A model generated the notes under the pieces. That model had not been told where the DNA came from and did no database searches. It saw only the letters and a program-made list of their open reading frames with translations. This document shows, piece by piece, positions 1-13,900 of a stretch of DNA of 64,000 nucleotides (position 1 is its first letter; every line of letters starts with the position of its first letter). This DNA comes from Marisa cornuarietis (lineage: Eukaryota; Mollusca; Gastropoda; Architaenioglossa; Ampullariidae): positions 1 to 64,000 of the forward strand of contig SMMW01000080.1 of assembly GCA_004794655.1 (NCBI GenBank). Reading direction: 5' to 3'. A program made the translations under genes and the position numbers.

Positions 1-42
1 ATAACAAGAGTTTTAGTCATTCACAAACCATACTCTGCTCAC

Positions 43-1950
43 CCTGATCAGCCTGTCCTGCAAGCTGTACCCACATCTGTGGAGAAGACAAGGCAGTTCC
101 TGGCTGCTGCAAAGACAGAACCCTGTCCCTGGATAGGCCAACATTTTGTGTTGATGCAGATGTGACGGTTGTGTTAGACATGACACCAGCACCAAAAGCA
201 CATCCCCCTCTCTGGCCCTTCGCTGGCTTTTCCGCAGGAGGATTTCCAGCATTTGCTGAAACATGAACACCACCATGAACACCGATATGATTAAGCTGAT
301 TCGTGATGATGGTAGGATGAGGAATTTGCTGCTGCTGCTGCTGTTGTGGAATTTCTAGCTGAAGCTGTTGCTGTAATCTTGCTCCTGGTAAAGTGGGCAC
401 ATGGAAGGATATGCCAACCTCTCGAAACACATCGCCTCTGGCTGTGACCAAAGGTGCTGCACTTACTGTTGCTCCTATGTTTGTGCTCCCGTTAACTGCA
501 GACAGACCAGACTGCACAGCAGTTCCACATGTGCTCTTTGCAGCTGGTTCACCTTGCCACATAGTGGGTCCAACAGGTGTGATGGCCATAACAGGAGTGA
601 TACTGACAGGGCGAGGAAGAATAGGTTTGTACCCTTTCTGCTGTAACTGCTCATATACATCTAGCATTGGCACAGTTACTCCCATAGCCTCAACAGGTCT
701 GCTGTTAGCTCCCATAGCCTCAACTGGTCTGTTGTTGGCTCCCATAGCTTGAACAGGTTTACTGTTGGCTCTCATGACTATCTTTTTGCCTTTCTTTCCC
801 TGATTGTTCCTAAGTTTTGGTGCTTTTGCACTAGCCATTTCTGAATTTTTTCTTTCTGTTGTCAAAACCTGCCCCACTGCTTCTATAGGACAAACATTCA
901 AAGTCCGAGCATACACACTGGAGAGCACTCCTACAAAATTGGATGAGCGATTTCCAGATGGACATGTTACTTTGCTGGTCTGTGTGTGAAAATACCCTCC
1001 ATTGGGATATATTTCCTCTGTGTTGCTCTGGCGAGAACCTGTCACTGCTTCACTTGTAGAGATTCCTTCCCCAACTTCCTTTCTCCCCTCAGCTGCACTG
1101 CTCACAGGGGACAGATGTATTCTGTTGCCTTGCATCAAAACACCTTGCAGTGGCTGAGGATTTACTAGCAGTATACTAGTCTTACCAGGTGAAAAGGTCA
1201 CATCATAAACTTCTGTCTCCTCCAGTGGTCTATCCTGGGCCTGTTGACTTGTATGTCTTGCAGAATCTTCTGCCAGGACTTGAATCTTACCTACAGCTGT
1301 TTTGCTTGCACAAGGTGGTGAAGGTGTGAAAGCTCTGGAAGCTGCATTTTTCTTGAAGGGAGGCGTGGCCAAGGTTTCCATACCCCCTTGTGTGACAGGT
1401 GAGTGCGGGTTGGGAGGAAATTCCGCACAGTGTGTGAAGTTAAGATCTGGAAGTGTCAAATCACAGGTGTCAGAATTCACCACCACAGGTCCATTTCCAT
1501 GAGGCTCCGAGTGGCTCAGTTTCACAATACTCACAAAATTATCAGTAGAACTGCTGTCATTTTCTGCCAAACCTTGAAGTGCCTTAACTGCTGCTTCTGT
1601 CTCATCCAGACCCTCTTCATCTCCATTTTCTGTTCTGTGGCATTCTTGCGCATCGTTACATCTTTCCTGAGCACCAGGTGTGGAGGTCTTATGTAGTCCT
1701 GACACATGGTGTTCTGGGTGGGACTTTTGTCTGATCACTAGGCAGTCATTATTATCACAACTGACAGGAGTCTCCTGATCATGATGATGCCTGGACTGAT
1801 CTAAAGTATGTGCAGAAGGTGAGGCTGGTGTCAAAGGCACAGCAGGTGATGGAACTGTCAAAGTAGCAGGAGAGTGGATGGGACCCACATCAAACATAGA
1901 ATGAAAAGGATACTGTGTTGCATTGTTTGCAGCAGACAAAACAGAAGATT
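43..1950 (-). CDS. NPAT: NPAT exon 10 (decapeptide and glutamine repeats)
   Basis: This 1,908-bp exon starts after acceptor GTTTCAG (1951) and reads to the donor at 42. It contains one PDLN motif (about 1450), SPGKTSIL followed by GVLMQGN (about 1120-1200), three tandem decapeptides ending PV(Q/E)AMG (681-770), and a polyglutamine run (about 321-350). The last may vary in length between individuals. No stop codon occurs, so the C-terminus, including the acidic end typical of NPAT, is outside the window. Confidence 0.87.
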
Positions 1951-4900
1951 CTGAAACAAAGATCGCAAATTATATTTTAATAACCTCTATGCTCTTTGTA
2001 TGCAAAGATTATATATGTATACAGAAGAAGACAGGACATAGGTATACATTATTAATAATATGACTTTTGGCCAAGTGTTTTAGTGGAAAACAGATTGAGG
2101 GTCAATGAAAACCTTAAAAAACCTCTAAAAGATTTATTTTGACAATTCATATATGCAGACAAATGGACCAAAGTCTGTGAGGAACCTCTCCTTTGGAAGG
2201 AGACAGTCTTTTTTAGTTTTTCTTCCTACAGAAAATACAATAAATAATGTTCACTTCACATTTGTGACTGTTGTAACAGAATGAATGACAAAAAAAACAA
2301 GAAACCTGAAATATTTCCCCCAGTAAGAGTTTGTGATTATCATTTCTTTTACTCTCTTTCTCTCTAACCAGCCCCCCCCCTAACACTTTACAGGGCTGGC
2401 TGCCTTGCCGTGATATTGCCTTATTGCCCCCGCCCCCAACACACACACTCTTGATCTCCGTCACTCACTCATTTACTTGTTCACAGCAGAAAATTCTGTG
2501 GAATTTTCAAGAAATCTCCAAGAAAATAACTAATGACACCATGGCTAACTTACGACTAGTTGTTCGGGACAAAGTTATGGGCTTGATGCGGCGCAATGGT
2601 CCTTGCTTTTGAATTTCTACGCCAGCTGGCTCTCTACTGGAAGTAAAGCTACAACCCAGAAACTGCTTAGCTTCAGAACTGTCTGCAATAAATTAATATA
2701 TAAATTGATGCTTCCCGTGCAATTAAACAAATAAACAAAATCTTCTGAATGAAAGTTTTGCTAAAGTTTATCATAAATGAAAAGAATCATTTTTTAATTT
2801 TGTCAGATAGTACAACCTCCTCATTAAGAGCTTTCGTATTGCGATCCCCTTTTAGACACAACCCAAAAATGTACAGACATCTTTTGCTACATGTCATTTT
2901 TATTACAACTACCTCCATAACAGTAGCTTTAATATATAAAATTTGCACGAGAAAACTATTAGGTGTCAATTCGTCAATGAAGAAAAAAAAATCACTTACT
3001 CTGGGCTTTCAAAGAAAGTGTGATAGGTCTCACTCGACGAAAAGGTCCATGCTTCTCAACCCTCTCTTTCAGTTGTTCTGGATGAGAAAAAGTAAAGGAA
3101 GTCTGTGACTGACTCTTTTCTGCTGTCAGTGTTTCCTCCTGCTGCACACTCTGCTCTCCACGTTCCAGTAAAATATCTTCCCCCCCAGCACTCTCACAGA
3201 CAGCAGGCACGCTGCAACTGCTTAATGAAGCCGTGCTGTTTGCAGTTCTGCATGCGTCCTTAGGATCTGCTGCAGACTCAACCAGGTACCTGCTTGGCGA
3301 CACTGCCTCACTGCTAATTTTATGGTTTCCTTCTTTTCTTGGAGAACAGATAGAGGAGAACTTTGAAGTATGGGATTGAGCCTTAGCAGCTGAGTTACTT
3401 CTCTTACCCTCTTGTTTATTTGTGCTCTTCTGAGATGTCCTTATTCTGCTGCTTAACTTAACAATCTGTGCACTGGTGTCAGGTAGTGTAACAGCTTCCA
3501 CAATTAAATTACCTGATTTCTTTCTAGGACTAGTTCTTACTGCTCTAGCTTGAGTGACTCCATCTCTGCAGGTATGACTACTGGATAATGCATGGTTTGT
3601 TTTGTCTTTTGATATGCTTACTCTGTCATTAGACGAGCACAAGGCATCCATTTTATTGCTAAGCGAAGATACACCACTCAATTTGTTTAACTTACTACCA
3701 TTCTTTTTACAGGAAATGGCTTTTCTTTTTTGTCTGCTCACAAAAGCTGCAGATGCTTTAGGTCTATTTCTAGAAATTTCTTGGAGTTTTGCACGTTTGC
3801 AACTTTTTGCATTTATTATTTTCTTTGGCTTTTTAGGTGTGAGTTGCTGCTTGCACTGGAGATGAGCTGATGTAAAACTTAGCTTCTGATGTGACTCAGT
3901 GAAAGTTTCCAATGAAACTGTGTGGGTGGCTTTTCCCTTGTTCTTCTTCCGCACTATTTCAATCAGTGGACAATCTGAGTCTATTTCTGAATCTGAAGAG
4001 GAGGAACAGGTAAAGATGCTAAAGTCATCTAAATCGGTATTTGAGAGTACTTTTTCTCTAGCATTGTTGCTCTGGGTCCCGATGGATGATGTCTTCTTAG
4101 ACGGAGTGATCCCTGCTTCTGCTTCTGTCAAAGCAAACTGAGAAGAACAGTTCTTCAGATGAACCACTCGATCTCCCACTTCCTGCTTTCTAGGACTCTT
4201 GGCAACTGAATTCTGTGAAGGAAACGTCTGATTATATCTCACTATATGCATATTGGATTCTCTAGGACTTGAGGCAGATGTTGGCGAAGAAAATACTGGG
4301 GAGTTACTTCTAGAGAGAGCACCATAGCACCCAATTTTAGTCGACAGTGCCCTAAAAATATTTCTTTCTGGTGTTCTGTGTTGTGAAATTCTTTTCTGCA
4401 AATGAGGTGAACCAGGGAAGGGTCGACGCACAGGATTTTTCTGTCCAAGACTTTGTTTCCTGAGAGGTGATGTCTTCCTCAAAGGATGAAAACTGCTCAG
4501 TCTCTTACTTGGTGTTGTAAATCCAATCTGCTGAAAATGCTTCAGTGGACTGTTACTCTCTCCAGGGGCTTTGCTAAGTGGAGTCCTACTCTTATGTGGA
4601 GTTTGGTTTCTAGAACATGCCTGAAGCTTTTGTGGGGATGTGAATTCATTAGTCAGGTCTATAGGTATTTCCAGCTCTCCAGATTCAATCTGTTGTGCTA
4701 AGTACTGTTGCACAGCAATGGGCAGTAAAGGCACTGACAACTCCAATTCATGGCCTACTGAAGTAATTCCCGCATCACAACTTCTACCCTCCTCTACAGA
4801 AGAGTATTTATCTGTTTCGGAGGCATTCTTCTGAGGGGAGGAAGACGCCTGAGACTGCTTAACATTTTGCTCTAACAGCTGAATAGATGTACCACTCTCA

Positions 4901-7900
4901 GCCGAAGCAGTTTTAACAGGACCAACACCAACAGAACATCCATCAGAACCTGAAGACGAAGGCACAACAGACTGATGTGAAAGGCAGTGCTCTGAGATCT
5001 GGCCTTCTTTCGAAGACTCACTTCCAGAAAGACGTTCAGGTACTGAACAAGACAAAGGACTTGAAACTAGCTGTTGAGCTGGTTCCTCATCATCCTGCAC
5101 TGAAGTCTGATTTGGGTGCCGTGTGCAGGAAAAATGTGGTGCGTCTGTCCTAGAGGAAATGCTGTTTTGGGTTCTTTGAGCTTCCTCATTTAGATCTGGT
5201 ATTTTTTCACCAGAAGAATCTGTGGTACTAAATGCCACCTGTTGAAAAGCTGGCTGAGAGCTTTCTGGTGCAGGTATGTGGACACTTCTGACAGCGACAG
5301 TGTTTAAGCTTGGAGAGTTGCTACCCACTGACTCTGATAAGTTCCGAGATGGAGACTGTATATTTTTGTCACAGACATTTGGCTGGTCTCTGGCAAGCAG
5401 TGAAACACAAGATCTATGCATCCCAGCAGCCAAAGAATGAGCAAGCGAAGATTTTGATAGGTGAGCCATATTCTCTAGAGTCTTTTCAGCTTGCAGTTCC
5501 TGCTGACATTTATCTGCCTGCAATGCTTTCTTCAGCCGCAGCAAACCTAGAGTCCCAGCTGGGTCACACCCTGCTGAAGAACTAACTTGAGGGGAATGAT
5601 CCATGCAAATTTTTTCTGAGCTGGAAAAACTGTAACTTTTAGATTGAATCTTTTCTGAAATGGCTGATTCTGGTGCAGAACCTTTTCCTCCAGGGTCACT
5701 TCTTTTGCTCCTATCACTGTCCACCATATAATGGACACCTGTCTCAACACCTGTCAAAACAGTGGCACCTGCAACATCACAATAATGACAGCTAGAGGGT
5801 GAACCATCATTATCACCTACAGCAGACAGGCTTGATGCAGAGTTGCTATGCATTAAGACACATGCAAACTGCTCTGGCAACACGGCTGATTTTCCAGGTG
5901 ATAACCAGACTCCATGGGACACATGCGAGCAAGATATCACATCTTTCTGCCATTTTTGTGAATCTCCAACAGCTGTCACACCTTGCACTGAAGACACTCC
6001 TTTATTCTGACTAGCGGTTACCGTTTCTGTGGTTTCTTTAGTATGACAACACATGTTTAGATATTTCTGCTGCTCAGGTTCAGCAACTTCAATATTGCTC
6101 CCATGTTGTGAAACCACATCAGGACATAAAAGACTCACTTCACCTTGAATGTCAATTTCACAAGAGTCTGCCAGTGACCTGGAAGTACCGAATGAGTTTA
6201 TAATTTCACTTGTTGCATGAACTATTATCTGTCTGCTACTTTGTGATGCTTTCTGATGGCCTGTCACAGTACTGCTACTGACTTCACTTCCTAACTCGTC
6301 TGTGATTGCTGCTAATCTCAAAATTTGGGGATCACACATTGCGTTTAGGTCAGGTTTCTCAGCATGCTGATCTGCCTTCTGGTTTTCTGATAACCTGTTT
6401 GTGTTATTAGTGATTGTATCCTGGGAAGAATGGTTTGAAGACGTGGAAGCCACAGGAATATCATTCATGCCTTGTCTGGATGTTGACTTCTCTTGGTCAG
6501 AGTGTCCAGGTTGACTTGACTGTAGTTGCGTCATGTGAATGAATCCTCTGGTGTTATGATTCTCACTGACATCTACCATCATCTGTCCTTCTTGCTGAAG
6601 GATGGCCTTTGAACTTGTCTGGTCTTCCTGCTGTTGAGAAGAGGCCAACAGTTTGTGACCTACAGGTGAGGATGAAGCATCAGGCTCTGACTGAGATGGG
6701 CAAGATGCATGAAGAAGTGGCATGAACGATGGAGAAGCTGAAACAAAGAACCCAGACTTCTACATCAAGGAACAATTATACAGAACAAGCCTTCAATGAT
6801 GTATATAAATAAATAAAAAAAAGGTAAACATTCCAACAGAAAAAAATGAAAATGACAACCAATCAATGTCAATTAATCACAGTCCTTTACCATTCTGTAC
6901 CTTCCCCCATACCCAAAAAGTAAATCTTTATTTTGCATTTACTTTAAACAAATTTGATAAAACGCATCTTAATTACCAAACACAGATACATGTATGTGTA
7001 AACTCAGATTGGTAAACACTTAAAGAATGCTCACTATGTATCTTATCTTGGTCATCCTGCACAGAATTTGTAGCATGTCTGCTGCCAAACTCACGTTCAA
7101 TATACTCCTCCCTGTCTACTCATAAAAAAATAAAAAAATAAAAGTATTTTCTTGATATATGTCAGTTATAACAGTAGACAATACATAACAAACAAAGCTT
7201 TAATTGCAACATAAAACTGGGGGCATGGCCATGAAAGAAATGGTGCTTAGAGCCACAAAACGGTACCATATCACTCCTCTCCTTTGTTTTCTACACTGGC
7301 TACCCATTCGTTCTCGCATTCAGTACAAACTGTCTGTGCTGTGTTTTAATTTCTTTGCTGGCTCCTGTCCTATTTCTCTTAACTTCACATCCCTTACGTT
7401 CCGGCCAGACAACTACGCTCTTCGTTTGATGACCCTATCCTAACTGTTCCTGTCACCAGAACAACAACATATGGTCACATGATTTTTGGCTACTGTGCAG
7501 TAAAACAATGGAACTCTATCCCTTTCCACATCCGCCACCTTCCTACAACTGAATCCTTCAAATCTGCACTGAAAACGCACACAATGCTCGTCCTTTTTAC
7601 CCTCCCCCCTTCTACTCCTTTTTTTTCTCCCCATCTTTCTCTGCAGAATCGCTGTATTCTCTGTTCCTGTTACTTGCCTTCTTGTGTTTTCTATCTTTGT
7701 TTTCTGTTTGTCATCAGTACTGTCGTTTATTCTTCCGGCCCTCATGTTCTATCCATTTAGTCCATGTCTCTTCCCCGTTTTAAGCGCTAAGATCATGCTC
7801 TCTATGAGCGTGAATATGCGCTATAAAAATCTTCATTTATTATTATTATTATTAAATGGCAATGAAAGTAGTCCTAGTTCAATTCTCAAATATTCATCTT

Positions 7901-10900
7901 CTAATATAAATGATGTGACAAATTCTTTTACAGAATAAGACATGCCCTCCATAAATAACCACACTTGTTAAGAATGAGGCATGCTCCAAGTTTACCTGTA
8001 TTGAAAAGTTCAAAGAGAGACTGGAAGATTGGGTCACTTCGCGTCACCCTGATGATATCATTAACAGCTTCCTCTGGCATGTTCTTGTGACTCTGTAGAA
8101 ATTAGTAGTGGGGGGTTAGGATGGAAGAGTCAGAGAAGGATTCTATGATAATCACTACATTTATCATCTGTTTCATCTCAAATGGATTTTAAAAATAAGC
8201 CATAACATTATTTCTGATACTACTAGCAACTGAATAAGGTCACTATGACACGTCACAAATGTCAGTTTCAGTGTTAAGCTCAATATTTTTGTCCTGTAAA
8301 TTCATCTTAAGTCATTTATCCATTACAACATTTGACATGACTGATGATTTATTCTTCCCACATTTCTTAGTATCCTCAATATTCCTAACTTCCTTCTGCT
8401 ACACTCTCTGCATGCATATATAGTCAGTACTCTGGTTCCCCACGAAGAAGTGATGCACGATTCCTAACTCATCCAAGCAGGTGCAGAAAAGACTCCACAA
8501 AAATGTCGACTTCAAAATATAGTAAAAAAAGCAGTGTTATCATTTAATAATCTGAAGCTTTCAATCAGACCCACACACAAATAAAATTTCTTTTCTAAAG
8601 GTTGTTCTTAACTGGAGAAATGTGGATGAATCTTTGACCATATTTGTCCACTTAAGAAATTGACCTGTTAGGTGAATATTATTCACTCACTGTGTTCAAA
8701 AATTCCTCAAGACTGTTTTCTCTTGAGCCAGGATCTGGATCTTGAACTTTTCTCTCTTCAAAAGATGGACTGGCATCTGCATGTGTTTGCCTTGTTTCAG
8801 CCTGATGGGCCTCCAAACAAAGAGACCGGTTGATGTTGTCGGCCAGTCTCTCCACAAGCTGTGGATTATTGATAATCCTGTCCAGGGCATACTGGAAGAG
8901 AAGACAACCACATATTAGGAATAAAAATAATATCAAACAATAAAAAACCTCAGTAATAATAATTTTTAATGATTCTAGCTAGAAGCTGTTCACCATACAT
9001 AATCACACACACAAATGTGCACTCGCACAAGGGAATCAATTTGTTAAATATTTTTAGAGAAGATGGAAAGTTCCTTGTGTCTGTGCAGGCCATAAATGCA
9101 CTGTAGGGGAATTCTAAACTGCGGGTCCAAATACTGCAAAAGAGCACTTGCCAAAGCACCCATGATGGTGAATAAGCATAAATAGGTAGTCAGGAAAACT
9201 ACCCCAGTGCACACACTGAAAACAAATTGAGGCCATTTTGTAGTCACCAGTCCAGTGTCCTGAGCAGCTTTGCAGAGGAAGCATGATGTAATCACCAGGA
9301 TGATTGAATGAATGTCAACTTGTTCCATGATCAAAAAGGTCAAAATCATTTTTTTTTTTGGGGGGGGGGGCTCAGTGAGTTATAGAACCTAGATTTTGTA
9401 CTTTCATCTTTCTTGGTCCCAGGTCTAATACTTAGTCTACAGGTTGGTTGGTTGGTTGTGTTTAAAGCTGTGCCAGCAACTAAGGCTATATCAAGACGAG
9501 AAAAAGTAATCTTTCTTTAAAATGTTTAGGGACAAAAACCCACAAGTGATATAACCATAACATCTTTAAAAATAAAAACCAAACCACGAAGCAAGAATAA
9601 CATAAAACAAAGGGTAACATGTAAAAGGAGTGTTTTGGCCCAAAAGGCCACCGACAAACCAAAACCTATCAAGGCATAAAAAACTTTAAACATTATGGTA
9701 AAGCCCTATCCTCCTGAAAAAAAGTAAAAATAGCTGCCGATGGGACGGAGCTAAACTACCCATCTTTCTCTGCAGAATCGCTATATTTTCTATGTTCTGT
9801 TGGTGTCTTTTTGTTTTCCATCTTTGTTTTCTGTTTGTCGTTAGTATTGTCATTTATTCTTACGCCCCTCGTGTTCTATCCATGTAGTCCATGTCTCTTC
9901 CTTGTTTTAAGCGCTAAGAGCATGTCTCTATGAGTGTGAATATGTGCTATAAAAATCTTCATTTATTATTATTAAACTGCTGACTTTGAATTTACTCCCA
10001 TCATGCCCTTTGCATTTGGAAAACCTTTTCCACTTTTATACTGTGAACTGTGTACTTTGCTTAGTGCTAGCTCACCCAGTTCCCTTCATGATTGTGATCA
10101 TGTGCTATATAAATCACATTATTATTATTAGTTCCCCTTTCCATGTGATATTGTGATGCAAATGTTACTATATTTAGCAACCACTCGTCAACCATAATCA
10201 GCTTGCTGTGCTATTTTTAAACAAAATATTCAAATAGACAAATTCACTTTTGGAAACATTAATCTCTAAAGGAATGCTGGTATTTCATGCTGATAAAGTA
10301 AAAACCTCTTTATTAAGACCTTCCCAATTATGACTCTTTCTTAGTTAAGACCCCCAAAATTTTCACGGCGGTATTTTATTAAATAAATGGCATCTCTATT
10401 ATGACTACCTCCCCAACTCAGTTAACAACCAACAGCTTATGCTCGATTATGACTTTTTGCAAAATATGTTGAAAACAAATTAAGTACATTTTAAAATACA
10501 CTGCTTCTGGCAGGCTGCTTACCCTACATTTCAATTTTCTGTAGAAATCGCGTAAAATAAGTTTCTCCCCCCCCCCACACACACAACTCCCCTAATCATT
10601 GTTGTCTCTTTATCAACGCACATCAGGGAATTATGCTTCATTAACAATCTTTTGAAGAAGTCACGTGTCTTTAAACATAAAATTGTGACTGACTGTTTGT
10701 GCTTCACTGTAACATTTTGAAGAAATCATGTTCAAAAATTCAAAAATATAAATAGTGCATTTTAAGAGAGCACCTTTGTCTCCCATGGTACATATGTGCT
10801 GATTGATTCTGCTTAGCTTACCTGGAGTTAGTTCACCTATTAATCTTCAGTACAGCCTAACAATGGCAGAATATGCATGATCAAGTGAAAGTGAAAACGA

Positions 10901-13900
10901 TAAAAAAGCATTATGATATGGTTTTTAAGAGCATTATTTCAACCTAAATAAATGAACCTGAATTTATAGGTGATAGATGTCATGTTTTGCAAAATGAAAG
11001 CAGACTGGTTGATCTCCCTACAACCCCTCTAAGTTACTACCCGATTTTGGTGGATTTTAGCAAGTCTTAATGCAGATGTTTCTCTTAATACGGAGGTTTC
11101 ACAGTATGACAAGTTTAAGCTATCAGCCTCCCTTCAACCATTATTTGGTTGGCAATTTTCTAGGCACTTCACGAATGCTTGCACTACCTGAGAAATTATA
11201 AGCATCAAAAACTCATAAAATGAAGTTAATATGTTACACAACATTTTATCAGATTCCACTCAAGCTCACACACACACACAACACAGCATGATAACAGATG
11301 TCACAGCGAATGAAATAAGTATTTGTCACGAAAAAGATATGTATATAACTTAACAAAATGACAACTCACAGGCTCTGCATGATCCTGATGGGCTCCTGTA
11401 ACAGCACCTCCTTGACCCTCATTCACATGGGGTACAGATTCTCTCCTTTTTTTGGGTGGCTTTCTGACAAAAAATAAAAAATAGGCTTGTTATCAGATCA
11501 AAGTAAAAAAAAATCCTTCTTAAACATTAAATTATTTTAAGCATATAAAGCTCTGATTTCTTGCAAGTAAAAAAAATAAAATAAATTAAAAATAGCTTTT
11601 TTTTAAAAGCTTGCATTGTGTGGACAGTTTAACAAACAAAACTTAATAAAGATTCTACGAAAACCTTCAAATGATTATTTCATTCGTTGTTTTTAAATGA
11701 TGTCAGCATCTAAGGCAATATCACAGCAGTGTCCAGTTCTGTAAACAGATGCCACGTCGAAACAAATAGGATACCAAGAGCGACCACTTAGGTGGGTAAG
11801 TGAAGCCACACTGACCCATATATGACCATGGCCATCGCCCCCCCTGGTACCGACTATCAGTGTTCACGCAAGGATGCCTGGTGGTACATGGTGTGGTGCG
11901 CCCAGTTGTCAAAACTCTTAGTAGCTTTAACAAGTCGCATGTATTGTTGGTTTTGCCACATAAGCTGCTGCTTAGCAGTTTCACTAGCCTTGTGTTGTCA
12001 TTTCCATAGATTTAAGAAGTGGGTGCAGAAATGTCAGCTGATCTGGTGTGCAGTTCCAACCATCTTTGATGTATCAAATCCGAAATACATAGATTTTTTC
12101 AGGATGAATAGCAAGAATTGTATCCGAATGGCTTCACGCCTCAGAAAAACACCTAAAGTTACCAGTTACCAGACATGATCACCTGAAATCAGTCGCCCAA
12201 GTTTCCCGCACACGACAACTGAACACTCGCCTCCATGTTGGGCTTTTCAACGCTCAGTCGGTATCGTCCGCACAACAGTCACTGAAGCGAGTTGAAATTG
12301 TAGAATTTGTGACAGACCGCCACCTTGATATTTTCATCATCACCGTGACGTGGCTTAAACAGCATGGCGACGAGAGCGTGTGTGTCGATCTTACTCCAGT
12401 GGGCTACTGCCTGAAATCTTTCCCCCGCCCTACACGTGGTGGTGGTATTGCTATAATCTACAGATCATCACTTGCCAAGTATCTGTCTTTTACTACTGCA
12501 GTGTCGTTCCCTCACACGTCTTTTGAATTTGTACAAGTCTCCTCTTCGGCTCCTCATTGCTCGATGCACCTGCTCTGCATCTACAGACCTCCTCCTAGCG
12601 CCAGGAACAAACTTACAGCCTCTACATTTTTCTCGGAATTCCATGATCTCTTGGATTATAGCAATACACTAATTGGACCCGCAATTCTCCTCGGAGATGT
12701 TAATGTACACTTCGACAACAGTTCTCACCCTGACACTGTCAAAATGTCTGAAATGTTGCACACCTTTCGTCTCGTACAGTCCGTGTCGCAGCCAACTCAC
12801 AAAAGAGATCACATCTTGGACTGGGTCATACATCGACCTGATGACCACTTAGTCCAGTCAGTTGATGTTTCCCACGATCTCTCATCTGACCACTACTGTG
12901 TACTGATCGACGAACTTGATCGCAAATGCCCATCATCGGCGCCAGTTTTTAGCTCATTACGAAATGTTGATAGACTGGCATTCAAAGCACAGCTGCAGAT
13001 GGCGCTCCTCCAACCACCCTCTGCCGAGCAACTTAACTGTGTTTTGCGTAGAGTAGTTGATGACCATGCCCCAGTGTCTCGACGTCTGATGCGCCAGTCT
13101 AAATGTGCGCCTTGGTATTCACAGATCCGCGTTGAACTCCGTGACCTGAAGCGCACGCGCCGGCGAGCTGAACGTGTTTGGCGGAAGACTGGACTCGTCA
13201 TCCACAAAGAAATTTACAATGCTGCAAAGCGAAGCGTTGCAAAATGCATTTATGAGGCTAAAACATCATATCTTCAGGGCCAAATAATTAATTGCACCTC
13301 CTCCAAAAAACTTTTTGCCATTTGCAATAAAATGACTGGATCAAAGACAGCAACACCACTGCCCACTGCCTACCCTGCTTCACTGCTGCCACAAGTTTTT
13401 AGTGATTATTTCACCAGCAAGATATCGGACATTCGATCATTAGACTCGGCGTCGGCGCTTGACAGCATCTCCTGTGATGTCCTCCCAGGATGCTCCATGA
13501 CCAAGTTCCTACCAGTCTCTGAGACCGATGTAAAAGCGGTTATCCTAAAAGCTAAAGCAACAACCTGCAAGTTAGATCCGATGCCCACAAGCCTTCTGCT
13601 CGAGTGCCTCGATACTCTACTTCCTGCCATCACAAATATTGTAAATGTCAGCCTGTCGTCAGGTGTTTTCCCCATCTCTGTTCAAGAATGCGGTGGTGAG
13701 GCCACTTCTAAAGAAATCCAATCTTGATGTCAATGTGCTAAACAACTACCGCCCAGTCTCCAACTTGTCTTTTCTCTCTAAGATCATAGAGAAAATAGTT
13801 TGGACACAGCTCTGGGCCTATTTACAAGACCACCATCTTCTTCCACAAGCTCAGTCGGCATATAGACCTTTCCACAGCACTGAGACCACTCTTATTAAAG

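Noticed and set aside
9044..9349. 101-codon hydrophobic minus-strand frame in NPAT intron 5
   Set aside because: No start context, no domain and no splice link to neighbours; AT-rich intron sequence readily gives such frames.
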